Below, one piece after another: positions 20,822 through 33,023 of a stretch of 64,000 bases of DNA. Under the pieces are notes generated by a model. The model searched no databases. It was not told where the DNA came from and was given only the letters and a program-made list of their open reading frames with translations. The stretch's first letter is position 1. Every line of letters starts with the position of its first letter. The position numbers and the translations under genes were made by a program. The DNA comes from Trichodelitschia bisporula (lineage: Eukaryota; Ascomycota; Dothideomycetes; Phaeotrichales; Phaeotrichaceae): NCBI GenBank assembly GCA_010356995.1, contig ML996696.1, forward strand, positions 250,364 through 314,363. The letters are read 5' to 3'.

Positions 20822-22556
20822 ATGCGGCTCTCCCACATCCCAGTCCTCGCGCTGGCCGCCGTCCCCTCATTCGCGGTCCACACTCACGGCCATTCCCACT
20901 CCGGGCACGAGAAGACAGTCATGTCAGCTAAGAGAGTAGCAATAATCGGTACATCTCCCCGCAGAAACCTTCTCGGAGCATCTTCAGCTAACCGCCCCAG
21001 GCGCCGGCGCCGCAGGCTCCTCCGCCGCATACCACCTCCGCAAAGACGCCGCCGCGGCGGGCATCCCGGTGAACATCACGATCTACGAGCGGGCGCCGTA
21101 CATTGGCGGGCGATCGACGACGGTGAATGCGTACGACGACGCGTCTGAGCCTGTGGAGCTGGGCGCTAGTATCTTCGTTAAGGTGAACCGGATACTGGTC
21201 AATGCGTCTGAAGAGTTCAATCTCAGCACCGGTGCGATGGTGTCTGCGCGGCCCAAGACTCAGGCGGGGGCGTTGCTGGGGATTTGGAATGGGGAGAAGT
21301 TCTTGTATACCCAAGGAGCTGGGGCGGGGGCCGGGTGGTGGTGGGATTTGGCGCGGTTGGTGTGGCGGTATGGGCTTGCGCCGATTCGGACGAATAATCT
21401 GATGAAGGACGTGGTGGGCAGGTTTTTGAAGATGTATGAGGAGCCGTATTTTCCGTTTGCGAGCCTGACGCAGGTTGCGTATGAGTTGGGGCTTACGGCG
21501 GTGACGGCGGCGACGGGGGAGGAGTATCTGCGGGAGAATGGGATTGGGGATTTGTTTGCGCAGGAGATTATACAGGCGAGGTGAGTTTGAGAGGGTGTGG
21601 TGGAATTGGAGACTGATTATCGCAGCACGAGAGTCAACTATGCGCAGAATCTCCCCCTGATCCATGGGCTCGAGACGATGGTCTGCATGGCCACCGACGG
21701 CGCCGTCAGCGTGCAAGGCGGTAACTGGCAAATCTTCGATCGGATGGCCAAAGCCGGCGCAAACTCCATCCATCTCAGCTCGAACGTCACCTCCCTCCAG
21801 CGCCAGCCCGACGGCACCTACATTCTCTCCGCCAAACCCATCCACCCCTCGACCGCAGCAGCGACAACCTCCACCTACGACACCGTCATCCTCGCCGCGC
21901 CCTACCAGTTCTCGGACATAAGCTTCAACCCCCTCCCGCAGCACATCCCCGACCCAATACCCTACGTCAACCTGCACGTCACGCTCTTCGCGAGCCCGCA
22001 CCCGCTCGCCCCTGCGGCCTTCAACCTCGCTCCTGGAGCCGAGGTACCGCAAATCGTACTCACCACCCTGCTGCCCACCGAGCACCCCGGTACCACACCC
22101 GTGTACCCCGGCAAAGCGGGCTTCTTCAGCATCTCGCAGCTGCGGCCCGTGACCAACCCCGCGACGAGCAAGGGCGAGTTCTTGTACAAGATTTTTTCGC
22201 CGGAGCGCGTCGAAGTGGCGTTTCTAGGGCGGATACTGGGCGTAGAGCACAGCGGTGATGCCGAAAATCTGGATAAGGGGGATGTGAGCTGGATCTATCG
22301 GAAGCTGTGGCAGAGCTATCCGTATGAGTATCCGCGCGTCACGTTTCCGGAGCTGAGGCTGGAGGATGGGCTGTGGTATACAAGTGGGATGGAGAGCTTT
22401 ATTAGCACTATGGAGACGAGTGCGCTTTCGGGGATGAATGTGGCAAGGCTGGTGGTTGATGAGTGGATTAGTCGTGGTAAGGGGGTGGTGGAGGGGGGTG
22501 AGAGAGTGCGTGGACCGGGTGAAGGGAGGCAGCAGGTGCTGAAGTCGAAACTGTAG
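20822..22556 (+). CDS. Prenylcysteine oxidase-like FAD protein
   Basis: Flavoenzyme of the prenylcysteine lyase family, which cleaves the thioether of farnesyl- or geranylgeranyl-cysteine released by degradation of prenylated proteins. Exons 20822-20948, 21001-21580 and 21626-22556 give 545 residues. A signal peptide (MRLSHIPVLALAAVPSFAV) points to the secretory or lysosome/vacuole lumen, as in animals. The first splice builds the FAD dinucleotide fold VAIIGAGAAGSSAAYHLRK, and ITIYERAPYIGGRSTTV supplies the acidic ribose contact. The second splice joins IIQAS to TRVNYAQNL. The lyase domain has DGAVSVQGGNWQIFDRM and ends with a FISTMETSALSGMNVARL motif typical of flavin amine-oxidase-like C-termini. 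Potential N-glycosylation sites include NITI and NVTS. Confidence 0.88.
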
Positions 22557-22924
22557 TTCAACTTTAGCTTTCTGCTTGATTCATTGGGAGTTAGGACGGA
22601 TGAGATGAGCGCTTATACCAAATGGCGTTCGTACTAGGTGGAAATTACAAGCTTAATATTCGCATACATGCAACCGGTATCACAAGAACACTGACATCTG
22701 TCTGCTCTGCTCATCCACCTCTAGTATGTCACACCAAATCCTCTGCTAAGCACAAACGCCACCAGCTCCTAGCCATGCCATTGTACAAAGTTTGGCAGCC
22801 TCTACTACGAGACGCTTCGAGCACCTCATCATTATTCGTGCACCTCGGTCGACACCACGGACAGCGGCCAGCCGCATCACCATGGCCTGAATGCACTTTA
22901 CTCTACCCGGAAATAAGAACACTC
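22557..22924. other. Convergent 3' intergenic region
   Basis: Nothing recognised. Confidence 0.6.
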
Positions 22925-23998
22925 TCACGGTGCAGACAGACTCGCTCCAGCCCAAAGTACCGGGGCCAGATGCGTGGGCATGTTGAACCCGAACAAGCTG
23001 GCGAACCAGAGGATGATGAGCACGGCAATAGGGGCTAGAAGCAGCTCGGTGTGCTGCAAGAAAGGAAGTGCTATTCAAGGTTAGCTGGGCCGTAATAACA
23101 AGACGAGAAGCATACCATTGTAGCCGAGGAAAGTGATGAGAATGTAGTAGCCAAAGGCTAGCAAGTAGAGTGAGTTTCCAACGAACAGTGACAACCTTCA
23201 TAGTTAGAATACTAGCTCTATGTAGTCCGACTATAGGGGCTCACCAATAATCCTTGGCAATGACGGGCATCAACAGGAACTGAATCACGTATAGGAACAC
23301 CCATACTGGGAAGAACGCCCTGATAGACACCTGCGGGAAATTAGACAAGAAATATCAACCTGCCAAGGGCATGGGCTCACATCAAAGCAGTAGCCGAATT
23401 CCAGCTGATCACCCTCTCCAGGCTGCGTGAACAACCCTTGCCGACGCCGTCCGGGAAGACCAGGCACACCGGGTCCCAGCAACCTTCCGACAAAGAAGTA
23501 CGCGAGGGTGGAGATGAGTAACGAGTTTCCGATGAAGTGCCCGAATATGAAGACGAGCGTTATTCGGAAGACCTTAGAGAAGCCGTTCGCGTAGGCCAGA
23601 CCCCATGCTATGGAGGTAAGGAGGAGGAAGAAGGACAAAAGGTAGGTGAATGCGGGATCGGGGCGGTGCCATGTGTTCTTCGTCTCTACGCCGTTGTTAG
23701 GTGGACTAACAGGTCCAGAGGGCAGAGGGCATACGTTTCTGCCGAACCCAGTCAGCATGCATACCCAGAGGTCATCGCCTATACGTACGTGGTAATATAT
23801 GGACTTGAACACCTTCTTGGGGGATATTATGAGGCTCGTCATCTCCCATATTGCCGTCTCGAAGTCCATTTGCGGGAACTTGAACATGCGTCTGAAGAAG
23901 CGAGGCATGCGCATGCCCTGGTGGCGCCCGCTGGCGGGAGTGCCGCCAAAAGTCGGAAGATCTGCATTTTGTCTCGGGAGAGCGATATGCGGATTCAT
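22925..23998 (-). CDS. gmh1: Unc-50/Gmh1 Golgi membrane protein with a 4-nt exon
   Basis: Multi-spanning Golgi protein of the UNC-50 family; yeast Gmh1 interacts with the ARF exchange factors Gea1/2. Six exons, 23789-23998, 23735-23738, 23381-23685, 23245-23330, 23116-23195 and 22925-23070, give 276 residues. It opens in a family-typical way with FRRMFKFPQMDFETAIWEMT. The second exon is four bases, AAAC; it joins SIYYH to KQTKNTWHRPDPAF, restoring the universally conserved KQTKN motif and the frame. Later joins give GYCFDVSIRAFFP, AKDYWLSLFVGNSLYLL and FLGYNALPFLQHTELL. About five transmembrane helices are visible, as in homologues. All introns are 45-50 nt with GT-AG ends. A single 105-nt intron would lose the KQ pair, so the microexon is preferred. 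It diverges from rna14. Confidence 0.88.
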
Positions 23999-24679
23999 GG
24001 AGAGAGTGTCGTAGAGGTCACAGCTACCGTAGCCGGTCTCGGGGGATGGACAGAAACAAAGAGCAAGAACAAGGCAGGCGACTTGGGATGTGATGCGAAG
24101 GGAGGGCCTGCGAGGGTCTATGGTGATGACTGAGGTGGCTCTGCAAGTGTGACAGGAGGACGGCAACAGACAGCGGATAGAGTAGAGAGCGAGGGAGTGT
24201 AAAGTGGATGTCGCTATGATGCGCTGGAAGGGCCAAGGGTCAAAGTCGAGATGATGATGCCAAGCCTCTGCTCTCTCGGCGCGGCGGGAAAAGCGGAGCG
24301 CCGGAGCCTCAACTTTCTTCCAACCCACAACCTCCAACATTGAACTCTCTCCCTCACCAGTTGTTCTCTTCACGCATTCTATCATCGATCTTTGATTGAC
24401 AAAGCTTGCATCTTCAAGCTTGTTAATCTACTAGCTTAACGCGAACCCTCATTTTCCTCCTCCCGGTCCGATAGCGAGAAAGAATCATAATCTCAGCATC
24501 AGGAGAGCTGCGGAGAGCTATCTTCGCGTCTCGCGATTCCTCTCCACCACCTCCCGAGACCCTTCCTTTGATGACAACGCTCACTCCCAACCAGTAACTG
24601 GTCTCCTGAAAGGAAAAGACGTTGAGTGTTCCTCCGGGGACCTGTTCTCACGTCCTTCAACACATTACAAACTGCAATC
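23999..24679. other. Divergent promoter region between gmh1 and rna14
   Basis: No gene seen; the ORF reading into this stretch from gmh1 is an extension upstream of its first sensible ATG. Confidence 0.6.
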
Positions 24680-27600
24680 ATGACCGACTACGATCCTGAA
24701 ACCGCCTTCCTTCAATCGCTCCAGTCCACCGAGTACCAACCTGATCACAATGGCACCGACTACAATCCTGAGCATGCCATGGTCGGTGACGATGGCGACG
24801 AGGACGACTATGACCCTTCCAACTTCGCGATTCGCCAACTTTCCGTGAACGCGACATCTGTCGAGCCCACCGCAGCTTCTGATGCATCTCGCAGTGCTTC
24901 TGCCACGGATGCTCCTAGCGCAGAGGTCCCTGAGCCTTCGCAAGCTGGCGGAACATCCAAGCCGCCGCGGACGATGGGCGGTTTTGTTATCGACGACGAT
25001 GACGATGAGGACGAGACGCCTGTTCGAGTTTCTAATGGCGAGAGAGATGGAGCTGATGACCCTACTATCGAGGATCGGCGCTCTATGACAAACACACCCG
25101 TCACTACAGTACCTGCTCCAGATAGTGCCATAGATAAAGCTGCGCAAGATCAGAGCACGTCTGGTGTTTCCACTGACTCTGTTTCCAAACGTGCTTTTGT
25201 ATCTTCTACTGCAGGTGCTTCCGCAAACATAGTCATGGCATCGACGGAGGTTGCAGACTCCACTCCGCCGGTTGCCGCAGCTCCAACGACTACCACGCAG
25301 CTCCCAAAGACGCGCCTTCCGATGGATCGAATCGGCATTCTCGAGGATCGCGTGGCGGAAGATCCGAAGGGAGACATGGACGGTTGGCAGAGTTTGATCA
25401 ACGAATATATCAATCGGAACAGGCTGGACGATGCTCGTGCTATCTTTGAGCGGTTCCTCAAGATCTTCCCTACTGCGGTATGCTAAACACCTTGAATATT
25501 TAGCATGAATTGCTAATCCAACTTAGGCCGAGCAGTGGGTGGCTTATGCCAACTTGGAGCTCCAGAATGACGAGTTTTCCCGGGTCGAGCAGATCTTTGG
25601 CCGGAGTTTGATGAACGTCCCGAATGTTCCGCTCTGGTCTACGTACCTCGACTATATTCGGCGCCGCAACGTCCTTACGAATGATCAAGATGGCAACGCG
25701 CGTCAAACTGTTCATGCTGTCTTCGATTTCGTCATTAATAAAATCGGCATCGACAAGGACTCCGGCCACATCTGGCAGGACTATATTGCCTTCATAAAAT
25801 CTGGTCCTGGTACTGTCGGGGGGACGAGCTGGCAGGATCACCAGAAGGTGGATTCAGTTCGCAAAGCTTATCACCGGGCACTCAGCATCCCGACACAGGC
25901 TACTGCGGGCATGTGGGCAGAGTACACTGCCTTCGAGAACACGGCTAACAAGATGACTGTAAGTGATACACAAGCTAAAATTGCAAGCTGACGGTTTTTA
26001 GGCCCGCAAGTTCATGCAGGAAAAGATGGCTGCCTACATGTCAGCAAAGCAAGGATTCGTTGCCCTCCAGAGCATAACCAAGGATTTGAATCGATCTACC
26101 CTCCCTCGGCTACCCCCTGCCCCTGGATTTGAAGGCGACGTGGAGTATCAGCAACAACTCGATATCTGGCGCAAGTGGATTCAGTGGGAGAAGGACGATC
26201 CCTTGGACTTCAAGGAAGAGGGGGATTTCAAGGGTTATCGTGCTCGCATCATCTATGTCTACCGTCAGGTGACCATGTCCATGCGGTTCGAACCGGCTTT
26301 TTGGTATGACGCTGCCGAATTCTGCTTCACCAACGATGAGGAGGAGACTGGAGACTCGTTCTTGAAGGAGGGCATTGAAGCCAACCCGGAGAGCTGCTTA
26401 CTCGCCTTCAAGCAAGCCGATCGCATTGAGCTGGCCACGACCTCCATGGGTACTGATGAAAAGGGGCTCAAGGAGCGCGGCGCGGCCATCCGTCAGCCCT
26501 ATGACAAGGTGCTGGCTGCGCATTATGAACTCATCAAGATCGTCGAGGCTCGGGAGAAGAAGTCTATTTCTCGCATTCAAGACTCATTCGCTCAGCAAAT
26601 CGCACAGGACCGACAGGAGCGCCAGCAGGATGATGATGATGATGATGATGATGATGCAGACGATGATGGGATCAAACAGAAAGAGGCAGCCGAGCGGGCC
26701 CAGATTCGGGCGGTTAAAGAGAGCAGCAAGGTTCAGATCACGCTGCTCCGCAAAACCTTGACGTACGCTTGGATTGCTTTCATTCGGGCGATGCGCCGCG
26801 TCCAGGGAAAGGGCACACCGAAAGAGAGCGAGATCGGGGGTCTCCGTGGCACATTCTACGAAGCTCGCAAGGCTGGCCACTTAACTAGCGACATCTACAC
26901 CGCTGTCGCGCTGATGGAGCATTACTGTTACCTGGACCCGTCGGCGCCAAAGCTTTTTCAGCGAGGTGCCGCCCTCTTCCGTGAGGATGAAAACTTCGCT
27001 TTCGAGTACTTGAAGTACTTGATCTCAGTCAGAGACGTGACCAGTAAGTGCCCGCCCTGTTAGGGATCTTACATCCTTTGCTGACCATTTACAGATGCTC
27101 GCTTGGCATTCGAAACGATAGTTGGGAGACTCTCTGCATCCCCGGAGAAGGTTCATCGTACGAAACCCCTGTTCCACTTCCTCCATCAGTACGAATCAAA
27201 CTACGGCGACCTCGCGCAAGTCAAGAAGCTAGAGCAGCGCATGCGCGAACTCTTCCCCGAGGACCCAGACCTGCGCCTCTTCTCCCGCCGCTACGAGGAC
27301 ATCAACGCCCACGGCCAAAAGTTCGACCCCACCCTCATCCGCCCCATCCTCTCCCCCGCCACCCAAATGCGCCCCAAAATGCCTCCCATGCCCTCCATCG
27401 AGCGCGCCACCCCCGCCGCCTCCATCCCTCCTCCCTCGCCACGCCCCGCTCCCCCGGTTCTCGGCAACAACTCCCCAAAGCGCCCCTTCGTCGCCGACGC
27501 TTCGGACCGCGACTTCGGGCCGCCGCGCAAGCTCGCGCGTGGCGAGTCACCGCTCAAGGGCGCTGCGGGCCGCCGTCTTGATGCCCAGCGTCGGCGCCAC

Positions 27601-27882
27601 GGCGGGGCCGATGCGCCGTCCATTGGGCATGCGCCGCCGCCGCCGCTGCCGCGCGACCTTAATTTTTTGATTAGCATGCTGCCGCGCGCGGAGCTGTGCG
27701 CTGGTCTGCAGCCGATACATATCCCCGCTATGGTGCAGTTGATTCGGAGCGTTGACTTGGACCGGGCGCAGGGGGGGCAGTATGCACCTCCGCAGGCGCA
27801 TGGGGGTGGGCAGTATGGTGGTGGTGGTGGGGGGTATCAGCAGGGAGGTGGTGGGTATGATGGGGGGTATGGCAGGCGCTGA
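24680..27882 (+). CDS. rna14: mRNA 3'-end processing protein Rna14 (CstF-77)
   Basis: Nuclear scaffold of cleavage factor IA, which binds Rna15 and Pcf11 for pre-mRNA cleavage and polyadenylation. Exons 24680-25477, 25527-25958, 26002-27043 and 27095-27882 give 1019 residues. The start ATG gives MTDYDPETAFLQSLQ. Residues 1-220 are acidic and disordered. HAT (half-a-TPR) repeats start near LEDRVAEDPKGDMDGWQSLI (about residue 225) and run to about 830 (FHFLHQYESNYGDLAQVKKLEQR). A pure (GAT)9 run codes nine aspartates at about residue 620 inside the HAT region. The monkeytail region RDLNFLISMLPRAELCAG near 950 should bind Rna15. The tail is rich in Gly and Tyr. Introns are 49, 43 and 51 nt. It converges on the sro7 gene. 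Confidence 0.92.
26629..26655 (+). repeat. (GAT)9 microsatellite coding poly-Asp in rna14
   Basis: Nine pure GAT codons, then GCAGAC and two more GAT. Slippage here would change Asp number without breaking the frame. Confidence 0.9.
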
Positions 27883-28292
27883 GGACGATGAATTGCGGCT
27901 CGGTATCTCTTGTCTTAGCGATTGGCGTTTGAATGGGCTCGTTTTGCTGAAGCATAGTAATTCTTTGATCGTGCATAGAGGGATTCATTGGGCATGGGGT
28001 TGAAAAGCGGTCACTTGTACGATAAGTTAGGTGTGTGCTTTCCCGAAGTCTGATAGGCATATGTGAATTCCAATTCGTCGTCCGCTTGCTGTGCTCTCCT
28101 GTGGCGTGGTCGCTTCCGTGTCTGTGTCTGCGATGTTAAATGGTTATTGGAAGGCGAGAATGCCTTTCGACCTTATAGCCATCACATTGTCTCACAGGTA
28201 TAAAGATGCAAAGCAGGTGGTTTGATCACCGTTCGTGAATATCATTAACGCCTCCAGCATGAAGACTTCAATCCCAGTCCACAACGCCAAAC
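27883..28292. other. Convergent 3' intergenic region
   Basis: Nothing recognised. Confidence 0.6.
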
Positions 28293-31200
28293 TCACATCC
28301 CAAATCTCCCCTTCACGACTACACACCGTCAGCTCCTTTCCAAATAATCGAGAGTGGAAAGAACTCACCTCCCATAATAGCATTCTTCTTCTGCTTCTGC
28401 ACATACTTACTCACATCATCTGCCCAATTCGTACTCGCCTGCTCCAGCCGATCCACCGAGTCTCCCATGATATTCAGCCGCTCCGTCCGCTCATTAATCT
28501 GCCGCTGCATATACGCCCAATATCCCTCGTTCTGTCCCGCCGCCGCCGCTGCACCCACACCGGCAGCTCCACCGCCGGCTCGCGTCGCGGCTTCGGTGTT
28601 GCGCATTTGCTCGAGCATGCGCTTGGAGGGCGGGCGATCAGGCCCGCCGATGAGCAAGTCCATATCCGCGGCCGTCACGTACTGCGTGCCCGAAATCCAC
28701 TGTAGGTTGGAAATAGTCGGACGAGGCGGGATCGCGATCTCAGGATTGAAGAGAGTGTCCTTAGCGGGATTGAACGGCGCGCCCGAGCCCCAGATATTGA
28801 TCAGTTCGATCTCGGACGGGCCCGTCCAGCCGAGGATGTCGCCCGTGGCTGTAACTACCGCCTCACCGAGGCGCTTCGGATCCAGAATCCCGCCTACCTT
28901 CGTCGCGGCAATTTCCTTGAGCCCGGGGATGGAAAACGCGCGTGCGGCGCCGTCGGCGAACAACGCTACAAGCGCGTATCCGGCATCGTGGCAGCGCGTG
29001 ACCATGGCGGAGCAGCATGCGAACTCGTCCCAGGACTTGTGGACGCCCTTGTTGGACGCGGGCTTGAATATGCGGGCTTCGATGCGGGTGACTGCGAGGA
29101 GGACGCCGTTGACTTTGTAGCCGTTGCGCAGGCTTGAGACGGCGTGTTGGGAGGCGTAGGCGGGAGCGCCGGTGTCGGCTGAGAGAGGGATTATGCGGAT
29201 GACGGTGTCTTCGGCTTGGATGGCGCCGGCGAATTGGACTGAGTACCGGCCGCCGGCGCCGGGGAGGAGCTTGAAGGTGGCTATACGGCCGAGACTGGTG
29301 CCGATGTGGAGGAGGATGCTTGAGTAGTCTGAATGATGTCAGTACATCTGGGAGTAGAGTCACTGAAGATCTTACTCTCGCCCTCAAGGGCCATGACCTT
29401 CAGGTTGTCAGTAGAGCACAACTGGGAAGATCCATAGAACTTACGCTAAACTCCACTGCTGTTGGGTACTCCTTTCTCTCGGCTGGTTGGCTCGATCTGT
29501 GAAAGCTCCCACGCTTATCATTTTTGAGTTCCTGTAGGTTGACATTGTAGATGAGAGCAGGCCCACGAAGATCGACAACTGCGATGTCGCCTCCCTCAAA
29601 GCCAGCAGCCACGAACCCGACATCCGACAATTGGAGTGCTGTAACCGGCCCATTCTTCATGTCCAGCAACGTAAAAGGGAGGAGTCCCTCTACCAAGGCT
29701 GGATCGGTCCTGTCCAGAACGTTAGTCAGATTTCGAGGGACATTCGGTCCCGGAGTCGGCTCCATTCCGACAGCTGTGTTCTTGCTCCAGCGGAAAACCA
29801 CCATCTCGCCACTTCTTGTCCCTGCAGCAAGTTCGCCGCTTGCACCCGAGAAGCTGACCTTGGTAATGTCGATTCCTTCGAGGCGCCCTACTGCTCTAGC
29901 AACGTCGGCTTGGACCAGCAACTCGTTTTCAATCTCATCAGCGTGACCTGCGTCCCACAATCTGATCGTTCCATCGGCGTGGCACGTTTGCACTACGTTC
30001 CGATGCTCGAAACGCTTCATAGCACGCGGAGTCTCCGCTCCACCTTGGAGGATCAATGGCCCGTGAGTTCGCTCTTCTTTCATCCCAAGCCATTTGGGTC
30101 GCTCGGCCGGAGAGAGGTTGAATGAAGTGATGAATGGGTGGACCAGTGTCAATGAAATGTGAAGCTGGTTTGTAGGGCTGATCGGGAAGCCACTGGGAAA
30201 GCTCATAGAGACCATTTCGCCGGAGCCTAGAAGGGCGAGTATGGCAACAGGGTCATGTGCGCCAGCAAAATAAGGAGTTGAACGCGGTATCAAGCAGAAG
30301 TCCACGACCTCGGTACCCGGTGGGGTTGGCAGAATCCGTTGCCGTTTAGGTGATTCGAAGTGCTGGAAGAGGAGTTGCCACGATGATGTCGCGTAGTTGG
30401 GAGTACGGCCAAGTTCGAAGAGGGTGAGTCCTTTGGCGGGTGATGTTGAAGATGCACCCCCTGCGATGAGGATCGCAGTGTCATCGGGATCTTGGTTAGC
30501 ACACCAGGCAATCCTGAACAAAGGTTCCTTGACACCCATGGGCGCTGATGATCTGCCCGGATTATATGACGATGCCTGAGGCTTGTTGATGTTGGTGCTT
30601 TCAAACGTGCGGGCCATCACGATGCGTCCGTCCTTCGGGTCCCAGAAAACTAGACTCCCATCCTCGTGACCAGTAAGGATGAAGGTACCGGTAGGATGCC
30701 ATGCTGCGTGGCTAAGTCTTGGATGTCGAACGACGTTCGTTGATGCTGGGTCGATGTCGCCTCCAGGCGCGCCTCGGGGGACTTCATACTGGAAAAACTT
30801 CACGGCCTTGTTCTGCTTGAAGGAGTAGATGACGGCTCCTTCAGCATAGCCTATCAGCAGGGTGCCGATATCTCGCGGATGAAGTGCTAAAGAAACAACG
30901 GGAGTCATGCGAGCTCTCGGATTCATCTCCGCCCAGAAGCTTGGAAGCTTGAACGGTGCCATGGCCCCACGATCGAGGTCATAAGCCAGGACATCACCTA
31001 AAAAGATTTAATCATTGACTAGTTGGTCTGATAAGAGCTCCTACCGGTCTGCATGCCCAGCAAGGCATAGTCCAAGGTAGGATCGGTGCACAAGGTGAGG
31101 GCGGTTCCGGGTGGGGTATGGGAAAACAGCAGACGCTTGGTTTCCAGCGAAAATACTGAGAGATCATGTCTAGCATCTAGACATATGAGTTTGTCGGCAC

Positions 31201-31532
31201 AGAACTGGAGGGCCTGAATTGATGTTTTCCGTTGCAGCGAGAGCACGACGCTGACTCTCTTATGGCCGAAGACGTATATCTGGCCGGTGCCGAAGCGCGT
31301 CTCACGGGTACCTACGGCAAGAAGAGACTGGACCGGATCATACGCCATAGCCGATATCTGGGAATTGATGCCATACCGGCTGATCTTGATACCGGTTAGA
31401 ACAGTTCACTGAAACCTCAATTCAGAGCCGGGGAATTGTATGTACTTCGTCTATGACAAACTGTTCCTGGCTGAGTCCTGCGGAGAGGTCATTTTGAATG
31501 CCGATCTGCCGTCCACGGATAAGATGCGCCAT
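28293..31532 (-). CDS. sro7: Sro7/Lgl/tomosyn-type exocytosis regulator
   Basis: Cytoplasmic WD40 protein of the Lgl/tomosyn family, which binds the Sec9/SNAP-25 t-SNARE and Rab Sec4 to guide polarised exocytosis. Six exons, 31446-31532, 31045-31384, 29445-30997, 29376-29397, 28369-29328 and 28293-28318, give 995 residues. It opens MAHLIRGRQIGIQNDLSAGL; the first splice, using the acceptor at 31385, gives DEISRYGINSQISAMAYDPV. The fourth exon is only 22 nt (VMALEGE plus one base). Two beta-propellers are implied by WD-like repeats such as SHAAWHPTGTFILTGHEDGS. The C-terminus from about 925 (GYWAYMQRQINERTERLNIM, then SVDRLEQASTNWADDV) is an R-SNARE-like coil, so it resembles tomosyn or Sro7 rather than a plain WD40 protein. 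The last exon adds VVKGRFGM. Confidence 0.87.
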
Positions 31533-32093
31533 GTTGTTGGTGCACGCGCTGGACTGCTTGTGGTGGGGGGTTGGATTTAGATGTGGAGGTGGTGGATGAG
31601 CGATGTCCCAGATTGACCAGGTTGGCGTTGCTTGAATTTACGGGAGTACCACCGTCACCAGCACGCGGTTTACCATTACATTCACGTGCAACAGGACCGG
31701 ATTAGGCGACTGTAAATGCTTAGTCGGGCTTAGGAGGGTCTTATTCAGTTCATGATTAAGACACGTTTTAAGCAAGGTGAGGCACCAGGCCCTCATGGGG
31801 GAGGAGTGAGCATCAGGGTTTTGGCAGCGGTTCGCACGGAAAGCAGCAGCAGGTAAGCATAACTAGAAGGGACGCCTTCTATACCGTGTATTGCTCATAA
31901 TCCGGGCAGAATATCTATGCGTTGAAAATCGCCTCTAGACCAGGCCTAGCAATCCTACGCAAAAGATGAATCGCCGCCCGAAAGATCAACGCGCTGAGGT
32001 ATCACGAGGAACGAGACTGAATCAAAGCAGTGGAGATCAAGAATCCAAGCCCAGCGTACCGCGTCTTGATTGACAAGGCACATGGCTGGCGGC
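31533..32093. other. Intergenic region between sro7 and asf1
   Basis: Nothing recognised. Both genes are on the minus strand, so it holds the sro7 promoter and asf1 3' end. Confidence 0.6.
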
Positions 32094-33023
32094 CTAGTGC
32101 ACCATGACATCGTCCTTGACGGCAGAGGCACCAGATGCAGGCTTGTCTTCCTCGACCTCCATCTCTTCGTCGACGTCGCCCTCAACGAGCTCTTCTTCGT
32201 CCTCCTCCTCGCTGCCGGAGCTCTCAGCCTCGAGGTCCTCGCTACCGGCGTCAGAGGCTTCGTCGTCCTCCTTGACGGGAGCGTCCGCATCGCCCATCTC
32301 AGCGTCTTCGCCGGGAGCTGGGACTGCCGCAGCTTCAGCTTCAACCTCCGCCTCCTCTTCCTCCTCCTCCTCTTCAGCACCGTAGGCTGCCTCATCATCA
32401 GGAGCCTGGTCGGCCTCAGGCTGATCAGGAGGGTACTCAGGGGGAGCAGTGGCTTCGGAGTCCCTATTGGACCTGTTAACTGGAAATTTACAGAAAGAAT
32501 GGAAAAGACGCACCACTTGATGGCGAAGCGGGTGACCCTAGGCTTCTCCGCAAGAATGTTGCGCCGAATCTTCTCGATGATCGGCTTTGCCGGAGGGTTC
32601 TCAGCCAGAGCCTCGTCGTCGTACTCGTTGTTGACGTAGTAACCGACACGAACAAACTCGCGACCGTCGTAGCTGCAGGTCAGGAGAATGACGGTGACGC
32701 CGAGAATTTCGGAGCTAGGAATGGTTGTGATCTTGGGAGGATCGGCCTCGAAGGTGAAGGTGTTCGTGCCAGGAGGAACCGGGCCGACGAGAAGAGAATC
32801 GAGCTCCTGATCATGTTCGGAACTTTGCTGATGAGCATCCTATACCGCTTGTTCGTCGCAAAACTTTGACTTACGACTGGGCGGAGCCGACGTAGGTAAG
32901 CTTCCACTCAAGGTCATGCTGGAGATTCTCGAGAGCCTCGAACGTGATCTTGAACGTGTACGGGTCCGTGAAGGCCGCCGGGTTGTTCAACACGGTCACG
33001 TCGAGAAGCGTCACGACAGACAT
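32094..33023 (-). CDS. asf1: Histone chaperone Asf1
   Basis: Nuclear H3-H4 chaperone that hands histones to HIR (replication-independent) and CAF-1 (replication-coupled) and supports Rtt109 acetylation. Exons 32875-33023, 32514-32822 and 32094-32472 give 278 residues. Residues 1-155 are the immunoglobulin-like core: [38 protein letters not shown], then [15 protein letters not shown] across the first splice, and [15 protein letters not shown]. The second splice joins RFAIKW to [14 protein letters not shown] and starts the acidic C-terminal tail, with long Glu and Asp runs as in fungal Asf1. Introns are 52 and 41 nt. The core and tail are thus on separate exons. It diverges from the LETM1-like gene. 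Hpc2 and Spt10, of the same histone pathway, are encoded elsewhere in the window. Confidence 0.95.
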
